Below, one piece after another: positions 16,732-27,475 of a stretch of DNA of 64,000 nucleotides. The notes beneath the pieces are model-generated. The model was not told where the DNA came from, did not search any database, and was given only the letters and a program-made list of their open reading frames with translations. The translations under genes were made by a program, and so were the position numbers. Origin of the DNA: Chlorobaculum thiosulfatiphilum (GTDB lineage: Bacteria > Bacteroidota > Chlorobiia > Chlorobiales > Chlorobiaceae); NCBI RefSeq assembly GCF_006265165.1, contig NZ_VDCH01000008.1:18380-82379 (forward strand). Direction: 5' to 3'. Every line of letters starts with the position of its first letter. Within the stretch, counting starts at the first letter, position 1.

Positions 16732-17439
16732 CGCCTCCCGATCGTCACCAATGTCCATGAGTCGGGCACCCTGGCGAAGATTGCCCTCGGCACTAACCAG
16801 CCGGAGTAGCGCGTTGGCTTTATGAAATCGATGCCAGCTTTCCCGTTGCGCCTCGTCCATGAATGTATCCACAGCCTTCTGGTCCCCGGTGTGGTCGATC
16901 TCTACATCTTGGGCCGTCCATTGATTCTCCGCCAACCACTCGTTGACTAATGATTTAAGTGTGTGAGGCGGTTCGTGATCTACATGGGCTTCATCCCGAG
17001 TGAAGTCGTTTCCAGAAATTGGACATGTACGGGCTTCGGTATCACGTGTCGGCCACTGCGAATCTTTGTATGCGAGTTTTTGGTCGTTAATGGCATTCCG
17101 GCATGCCATGCGGAGACGCGTTATAGGGGTGGACGGCGTTAACGCCTCCTTCCATGAAATATCAGTCTCCGTTCCATCCACCCGCCGTACATAGAAGCAA
17201 CGGGTATTGAACTCGGGCGCTTGGGCAACGAAGAATCCTGCCACTCCAGCACCGGCCTTTTCTTCCCGCTGCGGATGATTGGCTACGAGACCAAGAAGTA
17301 CATCCACCGCATTGTCCTCGAGTATTGGAACCCGGTCTTCGTACCGATCACGGATTTCTCGAATGGCCTTGTCCGCAGCCGTCTTTGAGGGGAACGTATA
17401 TGAACCAAGTGTAACCGGAATGGACCTTCCCATCATCAA
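16726..17439 (-). CDS. DUF3223 (DCL-like) protein with HNH-like C-terminal part
   Basis: A 237-residue protein. Residues about 10-100 fit DUF3223/DCL: SYTFPSKTAADKAIREI, VLLGLVANHPQREEKAGAG, then RCFYVRRVDGTETDISWKEA. The C-terminal half has CPISGNDFTRDEAHVDHEPP and LLRLVSAEGNLRQG, resembling an HNH-type nuclease with an HVDH core but lacking the usual second cysteine pair. A GGAGGAG ribosome-binding site precedes the ATG. Base composition is lower in GC than neighbouring genes. It is bounded by GTTAGGA-type words, so it may be an integron cassette gene. Function, possibly defensive, is inferred. Confidence 0.65.
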   Translation of the reverse strand: MMMGRSIPVTLGSYTFPSKTAADKAIREIRDRYEDRVPILEDNAVDVLLGLVANHPQREEKAGAGVAGFFVAQAPEFNTRCFYVRRVDGTETDISWKEALTPSTPITRLRMACRNAINDQKLAYKDSQWPTRDTEARTCPISGNDFTRDEAHVDHEPPHTLKSLVNEWLAENQWTAQDVEIDHTGDQKAVDTFMDEAQRESWHRFHKANALLRLVSAEGNLRQGARLMDIGDDREAS

Positions 17440-17634
17440 CTTTACTCCTCCGCATCGGGCATCCTAACATTGTTTATACTGATCCGCCTAAACCGCGGAT
17501 TTCTAAATCACAGTCCATATAAGACGCAATCGAGAAGCCATTGAAAATACCGCTAATAACTTTATTTTTAGTCACTTAAGCCTTACGTTGCTTTTTATTT
17601 CTGCTTCTTATACGGGTCGGCATAAGAACACTGC
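17440..17634. other. AT-rich gap between cassette-like gene and integrase relic
   Basis: Low-GC sequence. TCCTAAC (minus-strand GTTAGGA) lies at 17462-17468 just before the gene start, and a hairpin ATCCGC/GCGGAT sits at 17482-17487 and 17495-17500. Both resemble parts of an attC right half. No gene is seen. Confidence 0.4.
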
Positions 17635-17760
17635 TCACAGCCCGTCAACAGGGCTTCGAACACCAGACGGCCCGCGATTCAAGACATGCGTATAGATCAT
17701 GGTGGTGCGTACATCATTATGCCATTGAACAATCTCTTTAAAAGGTAAATAACAACATCC
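17635..17760 (-). pseudogene. Integron integrase (IntI-type) C-terminal relic
   Basis: On the minus strand a short frame ends with [20 protein letters not shown] then SPVDGL and a TGA at 17635-17637. IntI proteins end in almost the same way ([21 protein letters not shown]), including the catalytic tyrosine in MIYTH. The frame is open only to about 17760, and upstream residues (KEIVQWHND) are only loosely like the preceding LLGHxDV helix. The rest of the recombinase, including the arginine-rich catalytic parts, is missing. Confidence 0.65.
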
Positions 17761-17832
17761 TGTCTAAAAATTTATTTTTTACACTGAAAACTCATTGACA
17801 GGTTCATAGCCATCTGGCCAAGGCAAAAGCAA

Positions 17833-19659
<1,827 letters not shown>

Positions 19660-19668
19660 GCTCGCGGC

Positions 19669-20271
19669 TCAGGAGTGAGCCATGTGCCTGATGGCTGACT
19701 CGACCTCATGGCCACCGGTTTTGCTCGCGTCGAGCGACTGCGCCGAAGCTCCCTTTTCAATCGGGGCAAGCAGTTCCGGCGCGATCGTGATCTCCACGCC
19801 CTGCATGATGCTGTCGAAATAGACCACGAGCCGCTCTTCGCGGCCCTCTTTTCTGACCACGCCCTCCATGTCCTTGAACGGCCCGGCCAGTACGCGCACT
19901 TTCTTGCCGACGGGAATCGAAATGACGGTCTCGCCAATCGAGTCGGGTTCGTGAGCGAGGCGCTTCAGCCAGTCGATATCCCGCTCGGAAATCACCGACG
20001 GCGTCTTGCCGATACCGATGAACTTCACCACGCCATCGGTTTCGAGCACATGCACATGCTCTTTGTGATAGTCGATCCTGACGAAAACGTAACCTCTGAT
20101 AAGCGGCTCTTCGACCCTCTTTTTCCGGTCACTCCACTGCCTGACCGTCTCGATCAGAGGCAGAAAGCTTGACAATCCCTTTTCAAGCAGGTACTGGTGC
20201 ACTTTTTTCTCGTAGCGAGAACAAACATAAACAGCGTACCAGCATTCGTTTTGTTTAGACTCATTAATCAT
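19669..20271 (-). CDS. NusG-family transcription antitermination paralogue (UpxY/RfaH-like)
   Basis: A 200-residue NusG-like protein. The NGN domain covers about residues 8-105 (CWYAVYVCSRYEKKVHQYL, then LIRGYVFVRID), and a KOW domain follows at about 130-170 (VGKKVRVLAGPFKDMEGVV). The C-terminal 30 residues are low-complexity. NusG paralogues of this size act on specific long operons such as capsule or LPS loci. The housekeeping nusG normally sits beside secE and ribosomal genes, which are absent here, so a specialised role is likely. The ATG at 20269-20271 gives the standard domain start; a start at 20358 adds unrelated residues. Confidence 0.8.
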   Translation of the reverse strand: MINESKQNECWYAVYVCSRYEKKVHQYLLEKGLSSFLPLIETVRQWSDRKKRVEEPLIRGYVFVRIDYHKEHVHVLETDGVVKFIGIGKTPSVISERDIDWLKRLAHEPDSIGETVISIPVGKKVRVLAGPFKDMEGVVRKEGREERLVVYFDSIMQGVEITIAPELLAPIEKGASAQSLDASKTGGHEVESAIRHMAHS

Positions 20272-20496
20272 CGCTAAAAAGGTCAACTGGTTGCATTCAC
20301 CTGAAATATATGCGCTCACAGAGCCTGTCCCATATTTCGGCGACACAAACATATACAAATATTATACTTCTATACTTGATGGACTCAATATATAAAACTT
20401 TGATAATAAAAAGCGGTTGCCAACAGATGCATAAATTGCCGCCACCATCTTAGCGGAATAATGACGGGCAGCTCAACACAACTGATCTTTCTACCA

Positions 20497-21270
20497 TCAC
20501 TTGTCGGGCATCATAACGCGCAGGGCGAAACGGTAAACGGTTCGTCCGATCATCTCCCGCAATGCCATTGCGGAGGCATCCAGCCCGTTGGCATCGGGCA
20601 GAAAATCGAGCATCGTCGTTTGGCGCATCTGGTCGGTCGCCCTGAAATCGACCGCAAAGGGCTCGACCTCGAAACCTGCGGCCCTGAACAGCATGAGCGC
20701 TCGGGACATGTGAAACGTGCTGGTCACCAGAATGATCCGCTTCGGCTTGCCATGCGCCACGCCGAGTAACGCCGCCGTGGCGACCGCCTCTCCGGCGGTA
20801 TTGGCAACCGTCGAAGTCAGCCGGATGCTTCCGGCAGGCACGCCGCGCAATCGCGCCCTTGCGGCCAGCAGCTCCCCCTCGGGAGCGGCATCGGGCTGCC
20901 ACGGCATCTGGCCGCCCGTGAAAACGAGCACCGGAGCCTTGCCCGCCCTGAAGAGATCTACCCCGCCCTCAAAACGATCCGCCGCCTCCCCGAACTCGCC
21001 GAGAGGCGCTCCGTCGAGTTGCCGGAGCATCCCGCTCAAAACGACAATGGCATCCGCTCGCCGGACGCTCTCCACCGGAATGCGATGGTACGGCATCTCG
21101 ATACGGCGCATCAAGGCATCGCCGACAACCGGCAGGCTCAACGCCCATAGCAGCGCGAGAGCAATCCAGACGAGGTATCGGCGCTTGAACAAGAGGCCCG
21201 CGATGGCAAGCAACAGGCAGATGCCCGGAGGCAGCACGAACAGCGGCAGAAGTTTGCTCAGTATCAGCAT
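20497..21270 (-). CDS. YdcF-like DUF218 membrane protein
   Basis: A 257-residue protein with two N-terminal membrane helices (LLPLFVLPPGICLLLAIAG and YLVWIALALLWALSLP) and a DUF218 domain from about residue 70. The family motifs are ADAIVVLSG, VLVFTGGQ, STVANTAGEAVATA and IILVTSTFHMSRAL. Relatives such as SanA and ElyC affect envelope integrity and peptidoglycan or lipid carrier use, so an envelope role is expected. The exact substrate is unknown. Confidence 0.85.
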   Translation of the reverse strand: MLILSKLLPLFVLPPGICLLLAIAGLLFKRRYLVWIALALLWALSLPVVGDALMRRIEMPYHRIPVESVRRADAIVVLSGMLRQLDGAPLGEFGEAADRFEGGVDLFRAGKAPVLVFTGGQMPWQPDAAPEGELLAARARLRGVPAGSIRLTSTVANTAGEAVATAALLGVAHGKPKRIILVTSTFHMSRALMLFRAAGFEVEPFAVDFRATDQMRQTTMLDFLPDANGLDASAMALREMIGRTVYRFALRVMMPDK

Positions 21271-21375
21271 GGAGGAGCGTTGTATTTAACAAAAAATCAC
21301 TCGCACATGTATTAACTATCGTGAAGATACCAGAAACAGGCAAAGGTTTGCAAGAAAGATCTGCGGCGCTCACAA

Positions 21376-21837
21376 CTATCGCTGAAGCTTTCGGGGATAT
21401 GCGGCAACAGTTTTCTGCCGGTACTCTGCAAGAACGGGAAGATCCGCCTCCGGAAAATCGAAATCGCCTGCCTCGCCGATTTCGATCCATCGCAGCTCTT
21501 CATGCTCACCGGAATCCGGCTCACCGCTGACGATGCGGCAACGAAAAGCGATCAGCCGGAGCGAGCGGTCGGAGTAGCTGTGCTCGACCGGCGTGAGGCG
21601 CTCGACGATCTCCACCCTGACGCCAAGCTCCTCCATCAGCTCCCGGTCGAGCGCCTCGGCCTCCGACTCGCCAACCTCGACCTTGCCTCCCGGAAACTCC
21701 CACTTGCGAGCCAGATGGCGTCCGGCGGATCTTCTGGCAATCAGGAACCTGCCATCACGTTCGATGATGGCGCAAACGACGTCGCCGATAAACAATTGAA
21801 GTGATTTGATATTTGACAATGACGAAAACGATGTCAT
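21376..21837 (-). CDS. Nudix hydrolase (MutT-like, 8-oxo-dGTPase family)
   Basis: A 153-residue Nudix protein. The Nudix box GX5EX7REUXEEXGU lies at residues 50-72, with GKVEVGE and RELMEELGV. The order FIGDVVCAIIERDGRFLIARR, then KWEFPGGKVE matches MutT and related (deoxy)nucleoside triphosphate diphosphatases that clean the nucleotide pool. The sequence is too divergent to be sure that 8-oxo-dGTP is the substrate. It is separated by about 100 bases from the YdcF-like gene on the same strand. Confidence 0.85.
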   Translation of the reverse strand: MTSFSSLSNIKSLQLFIGDVVCAIIERDGRFLIARRSAGRHLARKWEFPGGKVEVGESEAEALDRELMEELGVRVEIVERLTPVEHSYSDRSLRLIAFRCRIVSGEPDSGEHEELRWIEIGEAGDFDFPEADLPVLAEYRQKTVAAYPRKLQR

Positions 21838-22065
21838 GGCAACCTGAGCGGATGCCGTTGACCTGAACGCGAGAATTTACAACTCTGTCAACAATATCCT
21901 GTATCCCCGGCTTTCAAACATGGAGAAGCGGACTTAAAGAGCCATGCAGGAATGGAAGACGGCATCAAGATGTTGAGCGCAATTTTATTATAAACTGAAT
22001 TACTCTTATTTTCTTCAATACTGTTAAAAATGCCGCCGTCCCCACCCCATCGAGGAGATCACCAC

Positions 22066-22836
22066 ATGAAAAATCGTTTTGCCCGCCTGAAAAGCCTGAC
22101 GCTGCTTTTCCTGCTCTCCCAACTGTTTGCCACCTGCACCACCGAGCAAAGCATGGTAGATCAGAACGCGCTGAAGCAGCGATACCGCGCGGCGGTCGCC
22201 GATGCAGCCGTTGCCGAGCCGTCGGAAATATCGAGAAATCTTGTAGCCATCCTGCCGTCGAACGAGCGGCTCGTCTGGAAAAACCGCAACGACTCGCTGA
22301 ATACGCGAGTGCTGGTCGTAACCTGGACGAACTATAATGGCTATGATGGCAAGATCGGCCAACCGGTTATGGTGTCGAGAGAAATCTGGGTGACGACGGT
22401 GCCGGAGGTGAAAAATTTCTGTAAACAGCAGAAAGTTCAAGGCGCATTGCGGCTCGAACAGCTTCTCGGCCTGCCACCAAACAACGGAAAAACGAAATTC
22501 GTCGAAATGTGGGTCAAACCATCCGATCTGTACCGGCCAAGCGCGGATCCTGAAATAACTGACCGCGAAGCAGAAACCGGGTTCCATACCACCAATGGCT
22601 ATATCAAGGTAACTGACGAGTTCAAAAAGTGGTACAACGACCTGAAAGCGCAATCCTACGGAGACAACGGCTACCCGTGGACCAGGCTCGGCTACACATA
22701 CGACTGGGGAAAAGAGAAGAACCACATCGGCATGAGCGAATTTGTCATCCTCACCGGCGCCACCGTCGAGATCAATTCGATTTCAACGACTGAGGAGTAT
22801 GAAGGCGGAAAAAAGAGAAGAGCTGATTGCCAATGA
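22066..22836 (+). CDS. Unknown exported protein with lipobox-like signal
   Basis: A 256-residue protein with an N-terminal signal peptide and LFATC, a weak lipobox, at residues about 20-24. The mature part is hydrophilic and rich in Trp and Tyr (VVTWTNYNGYDGKIGQPV, ISREIWVTTVPEVKNF-like, GYTYDWGKEKNHIGMSEFV). I do not recognise the family. GAGGAG precedes the ATG at 22066, which was chosen over 22030. It is probably a periplasmic or outer-membrane lipoprotein. Confidence 0.55.
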   Translation: MKNRFARLKSLTLLFLLSQLFATCTTEQSMVDQNALKQRYRAAVADAAVAEPSEISRNLVAILPSNERLVWKNRNDSLNTRVLVVTWTNYNGYDGKIGQPVMVSREIWVTTVPEVKNFCKQQKVQGALRLEQLLGLPPNNGKTKFVEMWVKPSDLYRPSADPEITDREAETGFHTTNGYIKVTDEFKKWYNDLKAQSYGDNGYPWTRLGYTYDWGKEKNHIGMSEFVILTGATVEINSISTTEEYEGGKKRRADCQ

Positions 22837-23460
22837 TTGTCACACACAAGGCAAAAATCTTGAAAAAGCCCGGTAAGCCTTCACGGAGATCGAGAGGCAA
22901 TGGGCAGCCAGAGAGTGGCCGCATCCCGGACAAATGGTCGCTGAATCTCCGAAATAGCGGTCTCACCAGACGTTACCCATGTAGCAATGTATCGACAGGA
23001 TGAGGAGTTACTGAATATCGTGGAACAGACAGAGATTTTGTTCCTGAAAACGCTTCGCGCCAATAATTTCACCGCGCATAATTGTTTCAAATAAAAGGGT
23101 GTCTCTAAAAAGTGTGATGAGCGGTTCGAGTGCAAGGCGAACGGAGCGCAGAAACTGTAATGTACACGCAGTACATGAGGATTTCGAGCACCGCCCAACG
23201 CTAGCAATCGAAAAGCGCAATATGTTTTTAGAGATGCCCAAAAGCCCCGAGATTACACAGACATAATACGTCACAACCAGGCAATCAGCCAGAATTTTGA
23301 GCGCTTACACCGCCGAAAACTCTCATGAACGAACTGCCGGAAAGCACGCGCGCGAAGCGATGAAATCTTTTTTTATTTGCAGACCTTTTACTAACTTAAC
23401 TGTAATAAAGGTTTACACCACCACGAGGTGCCCAGTCAGCCAATCAAACCGAGCAGAACC
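22837..23460. other. Intergenic region with a MITE-like element and promoter region
   Basis: About 620 bases without a convincing gene. It contains the element at 23097-23239. Short frames at 22881-23274 on the minus strand overlap the element and have unnatural composition. AT-rich sequence around 23360-23410 probably holds the promoter of the next gene. Confidence 0.5.
23097..23239. mobile_element. MITE-like element
   Basis: The ends are GGGTGTCTCTAAAAA (23097-23111) and TTTTTAGAGATGCCC (23225-23239), inverted copies with one mismatch. Both are flanked by AAAA, a possible short target duplication. The 143-base body has no gene but carries a conserved-looking core (AAGGCGAACGGAGCGCAG, TGTACACGCAGTACATGAGG). 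No transposase is present, so it would need one elsewhere. Confidence 0.6.
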
Positions 23461-23892
23461 ATGCAGCCTCAGCTAAGCCGTCCGCAAACCGCGACCAACC
23501 AGGTTCGCAACTCTGTTTCTGGCCCCTGGTCAGGAAATGCGGCACACAAAGCCGAAAAGTATTTCATCACATCAGCAAAACGCGATCGCAACGACAAGCT
23601 CCAGATCGAGATTATGCCTTCATCTGGCCGTCGGAAGCTGTCGCCAACCCCGGAGATGATCCGCAAGCTCATCGACGGCGAGATCGAAATTTACGTTCTC
23701 ACCACCCAGCCTGACATCGCCATCGATCTTGGCAAGCAGGTGATCGACATGGAAAACCGCTACGTCATCGATTTCGACAAGCGCGGCGTCAAGTGGACGA
23801 TGAGGGATATTCCCGTGTTCTACCGCGAAGGCAAGGGCCTGTGCGTTGAACTCGACAACAGGATTTACACCCTCAACGAATTCTTCAAATAA
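23461..23892 (+). CDS. Unknown conserved-looking protein, 143 residues
   Basis: A soluble protein that I do not recognise. After a polar N-terminus ([19 protein letters not shown]) comes a region with [20 protein letters not shown], then a stretch with alternating beta-like segments ([38 protein letters not shown]). There is no signal peptide or cysteine cluster. The ATG at 23461 is used; a GTG at 23428 would add 11 residues. A strong terminator follows at 23936. Confidence 0.5.
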   Translation: MQPQLSRPQTATNQVRNSVSGPWSGNAAHKAEKYFITSAKRDRNDKLQIEIMPSSGRRKLSPTPEMIRKLIDGEIEIYVLTTQPDIAIDLGKQVIDMENRYVIDFDKRGVKWTMRDIPVFYREGKGLCVELDNRIYTLNEFFK

Positions 23893-23935
23893 ACAGGCTT
23901 GTTTCAGCACCTCTCTCAGGCAAATCTGTTCAGAA

Positions 23936-23966
23936 AGAGCCATGCTCCAGCGTGGCTCTTTTTTTG
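23936..23966 (+). terminator. Intrinsic terminator
   Basis: AGAGCCATGCT pairs with AGCGTGGCTCT (one wobble) and is followed by a run of seven T residues. It ends the 23461 gene. Confidence 0.8.
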
Positions 23967-23971
23967 TGCAT

Positions 23972-24000
23972 AAAAAAGCCCGGATCATCGCCGGGCTTTT
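23972..24000 (-). terminator. Intrinsic terminator of the Tol-Pal operon
   Basis: AAAAAGCCCGG and CCGGGCTTTT form a stem between 23973 and 24000. On the minus strand a T run follows. It lies just after the last Tol-Pal gene and could also work on the plus strand. Confidence 0.75.
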
Positions 24001-24011
24001 CAGAGTACTGA

Positions 24012-24848
24012 TTATTTCTTTTCGAGACTCTTTTGGGCGAGTTTCGCTTCCGGAGATTGCGGATAGAGATTGACGACATCTTTGAACCGCGCTTTCGCGT
24101 TGGCTTCGTCTCCGATCCTGGTGAATGAAAGTCCCTGCTTGTACAGCGCGGCAGGCCGTTTGAGACTCTTGGTGTATCTGGCGATCACGACCTGATATTC
24201 GAGGATAGCCTTCTCGTACCACTTTTCATTGTAATAGGTCTCGGCGAGATAGAACTGCGCGTCGGCCACTTTCGGCGATTTGGGATTGCCGGTCATGAAT
24301 GCAGTGAAATTGTCACGCGCGCCCGCAAAATCGAGCTTTTTCATCTTGATCAGCCCCTCGTTGATCAATGCCTCGCCGGTTGCCGGTGAATTCGCCCCTT
24401 GCATTGCACCTGAAGACGGGCCTTTCGGCTGATCAGCAGCATTCCCGGGTGCACTGCCTGACGTTGAGGATGCCGGTGGCGGCGGCATAACCCTCGGCGG
24501 CAAGGACTTGCCGGTTCCGTCGCTTTCAATGCCGAGATACTGCTCTATCCTTGCAATCCGGCTCTCGAAATCATTGGTTTTCCTGACCAGCAGGGAATCC
24601 TCCATATCCAGCCTCTTCATAGAAGCCCGATAATCATATTGCAGTTGATCGACGGTACCGCGAAGTGAAGCGACCTCTTCACGGTACTGGGTTATTTCGG
24701 AATAGGAACCCGCTGACTGCTGTTTTATAACCTGCGACTCCTGCTTGAGCTGTGAAACTTCTCCCTGAACATAGCTCATATCGTTCTGCGACGCACATGC
24801 GGAAAGAAGAATCACTGGAATAAATAAAAAGCGCCTGGTTTTCATCAT
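24012..24848 (-). CDS. ybgF: Tol-Pal associated lipoprotein CpoB/YbgF
   Basis: A 278-residue lipoprotein of the Tol-Pal system that helps coordinate outer-membrane constriction with septal peptidoglycan synthesis. The lipobox is LLSAC at about residues 14-18. Residues about 20-110 form a coiled coil (VQGEVSQLKQESQVIKQQ), then a Pro/Ser/Gly-rich linker, then tetratricopeptide repeats in the last 130 residues (FYLAETYYNEKWYEKAI). That is the standard CpoB architecture. It is the last gene of the operon, with a terminator downstream. Confidence 0.9.
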   Translation of the reverse strand: MMKTRRFLFIPVILLSACASQNDMSYVQGEVSQLKQESQVIKQQSAGSYSEITQYREEVASLRGTVDQLQYDYRASMKRLDMEDSLLVRKTNDFESRIARIEQYLGIESDGTGKSLPPRVMPPPPASSTSGSAPGNAADQPKGPSSGAMQGANSPATGEALINEGLIKMKKLDFAGARDNFTAFMTGNPKSPKVADAQFYLAETYYNEKWYEKAILEYQVVIARYTKSLKRPAALYKQGLSFTRIGDEANAKARFKDVVNLYPQSPEAKLAQKSLEKK

Positions 24849-24932
24849 GAATCGATAATTGGTTCATTAATGACAAAACCGGAGACCGGACATAACCCGG
24901 CCTCCGGCATCATGCTAATTCGATCGGAAGGC

Positions 24933-25436
24933 TTACTTCGTAACAAAGTGATCTCTTCTGTTCTTCGCCCAAGCCTCTTCGTTGTTACCGGTGTCGAATG
25001 GCTTCTCTTCGCCGTAGCTGACAGTCGAAAGTCGATTGTTGCTGACGCCAAGGTTGATCAGATAGTTCTGAGCTGCTTCGGCGCGGCGCTCCCCGAGCGC
25101 AATGTTGTACTCGTCAGTACCACGCTCGTCGCAATGGCCCTCGATAGTCACCGAAGTATAGGAATTCTTCTGCATCCAGGCGGCATTCTGTTTCAACTGC
25201 TCCTGCGCTTCGGGACTCAAGGCAGAACTGTCGAAATCGAAGAAAACGTCACCGATGACAGTACCACGACCTCCTCTTTGGTCAAGGTTTTCCACATCCA
25301 CTCCAGAGCCGCCGCCTTTGCCCGATCCGTAACCAGATCCTGCGGCGTCACTCGTCGATGCTGCTTTCTTTGAAGAACAACCGCCGGCCAGAATGATGAT
25401 GGCAGCTCCAATAACTCCTGCTAACGTGTGTCTCAT
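24933..25436 (-). CDS. pal: Peptidoglycan-associated lipoprotein Pal (copy 1)
   Basis: An outer-membrane lipoprotein that binds peptidoglycan through an OmpA-like domain. The lipobox is ILAGGC. A Gly/Ser-rich linker is followed by [20 protein letters not shown] and [20 protein letters not shown], the OmpA-like peptidoglycan-binding signature. The 167-residue length is usual for Pal. A second Pal-like gene lies directly upstream. Such tandem duplication may give specialised outer-membrane anchors. Confidence 0.93.
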   Translation of the reverse strand: MRHTLAGVIGAAIIILAGGCSSKKAASTSDAAGSGYGSGKGGGSGVDVENLDQRGGRGTVIGDVFFDFDSSALSPEAQEQLKQNAAWMQKNSYTSVTIEGHCDERGTDEYNIALGERRAEAAQNYLINLGVSNNRLSTVSYGEEKPFDTGNNEEAWAKNRRDHFVTK

Positions 25437-25511
25437 GAGGTTTCTCCCCTTTCGTTGATGTAATCAAAACAGACTGGCGGGCCGGAAAGCCCTTCGTATT
25501 ATCAATAATAT

Positions 25512-25964
25512 TTACTGCTCCACAAAATGCGCTCTTCTGTTCTGAGCCCATCCTGCTTCGTCATGACCAGTATCGAACGGCTTTTCTTCGCCGTAACTGA
25601 TCGCGGTCATACGGGCCTGATCGGCCCCGAGACCCACCATGGCGTCCATGGCCGAATCGGCTCGACGCTGGCCAAGAGCCATGTTGTACTCCGAAGTGCC
25701 CCGTTCATCGCAATGGCCTTCAATGACGACACTCTTGGCCGTGTTGGCGACCATCCATCCGGCATTCTGTTTAAGTTGCGCCTCGCCTTCGGGAGTAATG
25801 CCGGAACGGTCGAAATCAAAGAAAATATCGCCAAGAGGCGCGACTGGCGCAGGAGGCGGCGGTGGTGGTACGGGTTCTGGTTGTCTGGTGGTGCAGCATG
25901 CGCCAAGAAGCAGCAGTGCCGGAACATACAACGCCCTCTTGGTGATTTTTTTTACGCTTGTCAT
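25512..25964 (-). CDS. pal: Peptidoglycan-associated lipoprotein Pal (copy 2)
   Basis: A second Pal, 150 residues, with the lipobox LLGAC at about residues 18-22 and a Pro-rich linker ([18 protein letters not shown]) instead of the Gly-rich one of copy 1. [20 protein letters not shown] and [20 protein letters not shown] are present. The ATG at 25962-25964 gives a clean signal peptide ([20 protein letters not shown]). The two copies differ most in the linker, which suggests functional divergence after duplication. Confidence 0.92.
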   Translation of the reverse strand: MTSVKKITKRALYVPALLLLGACCTTRQPEPVPPPPPPAPVAPLGDIFFDFDRSGITPEGEAQLKQNAGWMVANTAKSVVIEGHCDERGTSEYNMALGQRRADSAMDAMVGLGADQARMTAISYGEEKPFDTGHDEAGWAQNRRAHFVEQ

Positions 25965-26002
25965 ATTTCCATCACTGTTTAAAGGGTTGACAAAAAAAAC
26001 AG

Positions 26003-27307
26003 TTACTTGTTGACAGACCATGATGGCTGCTGCTGCTCACCTTCCATGCGAAGCAACGGCTTCTGGTTTGTACCGTCCGCATTCATGACATACAGCTTTC
26101 TTTTCCCGTCACGGGTCGATGAAAAAACAATCATGCTACCATCGGGCGACCAGGATGGGTACTCGTTATTCCGCGACCCGCTGGTCAACTGGAGCAGACC
26201 TGACCCATCGGCGCCTATTGAAAATATATTGATTTCACCACTCTTTTGCATTGAGGAATACAATATTTTATCACCATTTGGAGACCATGACGGCTGGGTA
26301 TTGTAGGTGCCGCTGTAGGTCAGACGCCGAACCTGGCCGCTGTTCATATCCTGAATGAAAACATGGGGACCGCCCTGCCTGGTCGAGACAAAAGCCATCT
26401 TTGAGCCGTCAGGAGAAAAGGAGGGTGATACATCGATGCCGCCGCCTTTGGTCAACCGGCGCTCGACCGTGCCGTCTGCCCTGATGAGATAAAGATCCTG
26501 ATCGCCCTGATAGGAGAGCGTCGTGACGAGCGTGTTGGTGCCTGGCCGCCAGGCTGGGCTGATGCACACGCCGTGCTTGTTGACCGAGACTTTCGCGCCG
26601 GTTGCAAGATTTTTGATATAAAGATTGGGCCTGCCGCTCGTATAATCCATCCATGCAAGATAGTTGCCGTCGGAAGAAACGGTAGGCGTCAGAGAGATCG
26701 ACCTCGAATTGGTGAGCTGCACGACATTCTCTCCGTCGAAATCGCACATGTAAACCTCTTTATTGCCGGTGCGATTGGAGATGAAAACGATTTTGGTGCC
26801 GAACACGGAGCGCTTGCCGGTGAGCAGTTCGACAAGATCGGCGCAGAAACGCAACCCGATTGCCCGAAGCTGGCTCTCCTCGCCGGAATAGTTGCGACGG
26901 AGCAACGACTTGCCGGAAGCATCGAAAACCTGCATTTCAAGAACAGGCTTGCCCGATTTCTTCGTAACGCTTCCCCCCGCATAAATATCGCCGCCAACAG
27001 ATGCGATTGAGGCAAGATTGAGCGTACCGTCCTGAGAATTTCTGATGTTGAGCGGAGCGGACATCAGATTGAACAAGCCGGTGAAATCGAGCCCTCCCTT
27101 GATAGTGGCGTTGAGACTGTTGGCCCATGCAGACTCCTTGTCCCCTTTGGCGGCTGTTTTATCGAGAACGATGGCGATCCTGCTGGCCCCCGTTTTCCGG
27201 ATAGCGATGTATTCGCCAACCTCTTCGGCTTTGAGCGTCAACGGCATGAGCAGCAAACCGAACAGCACGAGGCAGAGGGAGACGAACGTATTTCTGGTGC
27301 TTCTCAT
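26003..27307 (-). CDS. tolB: Tol-Pal periplasmic protein TolB
   Basis: A 434-residue periplasmic beta-propeller that binds Pal. The signal peptide is [20 protein letters not shown] followed by MPLTLKA. A D1-like domain precedes five or six WD40-like PD40 repeats ([39 protein letters not shown]). The start at 27305-27307 gives a normal signal peptide; an ATG at 27337 would add ten residues. The gene lies upstream of two pal copies in the usual order. Confidence 0.93.
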   Translation of the reverse strand: MRSTRNTFVSLCLVLFGLLLMPLTLKAEEVGEYIAIRKTGASRIAIVLDKTAAKGDKESAWANSLNATIKGGLDFTGLFNLMSAPLNIRNSQDGTLNLASIASVGGDIYAGGSVTKKSGKPVLEMQVFDASGKSLLRRNYSGEESQLRAIGLRFCADLVELLTGKRSVFGTKIVFISNRTGNKEVYMCDFDGENVVQLTNSRSISLTPTVSSDGNYLAWMDYTSGRPNLYIKNLATGAKVSVNKHGVCISPAWRPGTNTLVTTLSYQGDQDLYLIRADGTVERRLTKGGGIDVSPSFSPDGSKMAFVSTRQGGPHVFIQDMNSGQVRRLTYSGTYNTQPSWSPNGDKILYSSMQKSGEINIFSIGADGSGLLQLTSGSRNNEYPSWSPDGSMIVFSSTRDGKRKLYVMNADGTNQKPLLRMEGEQQQPSWSVNK

Positions 27308-27475
27308 ATCAGGCGGAAATGAATTGATGTTTAACAAGGATACCCCGTTTTCAGCACGAGGCTCCAGGCCTCATTTGGCAGACCGACGGGCACAAAGCCC
27401 CAGTCCATACTCTTCAGGAGATGATTATTCAGATTATACAACAACTTTGCAAAACAAAACAACCTTCCGAGCGAC

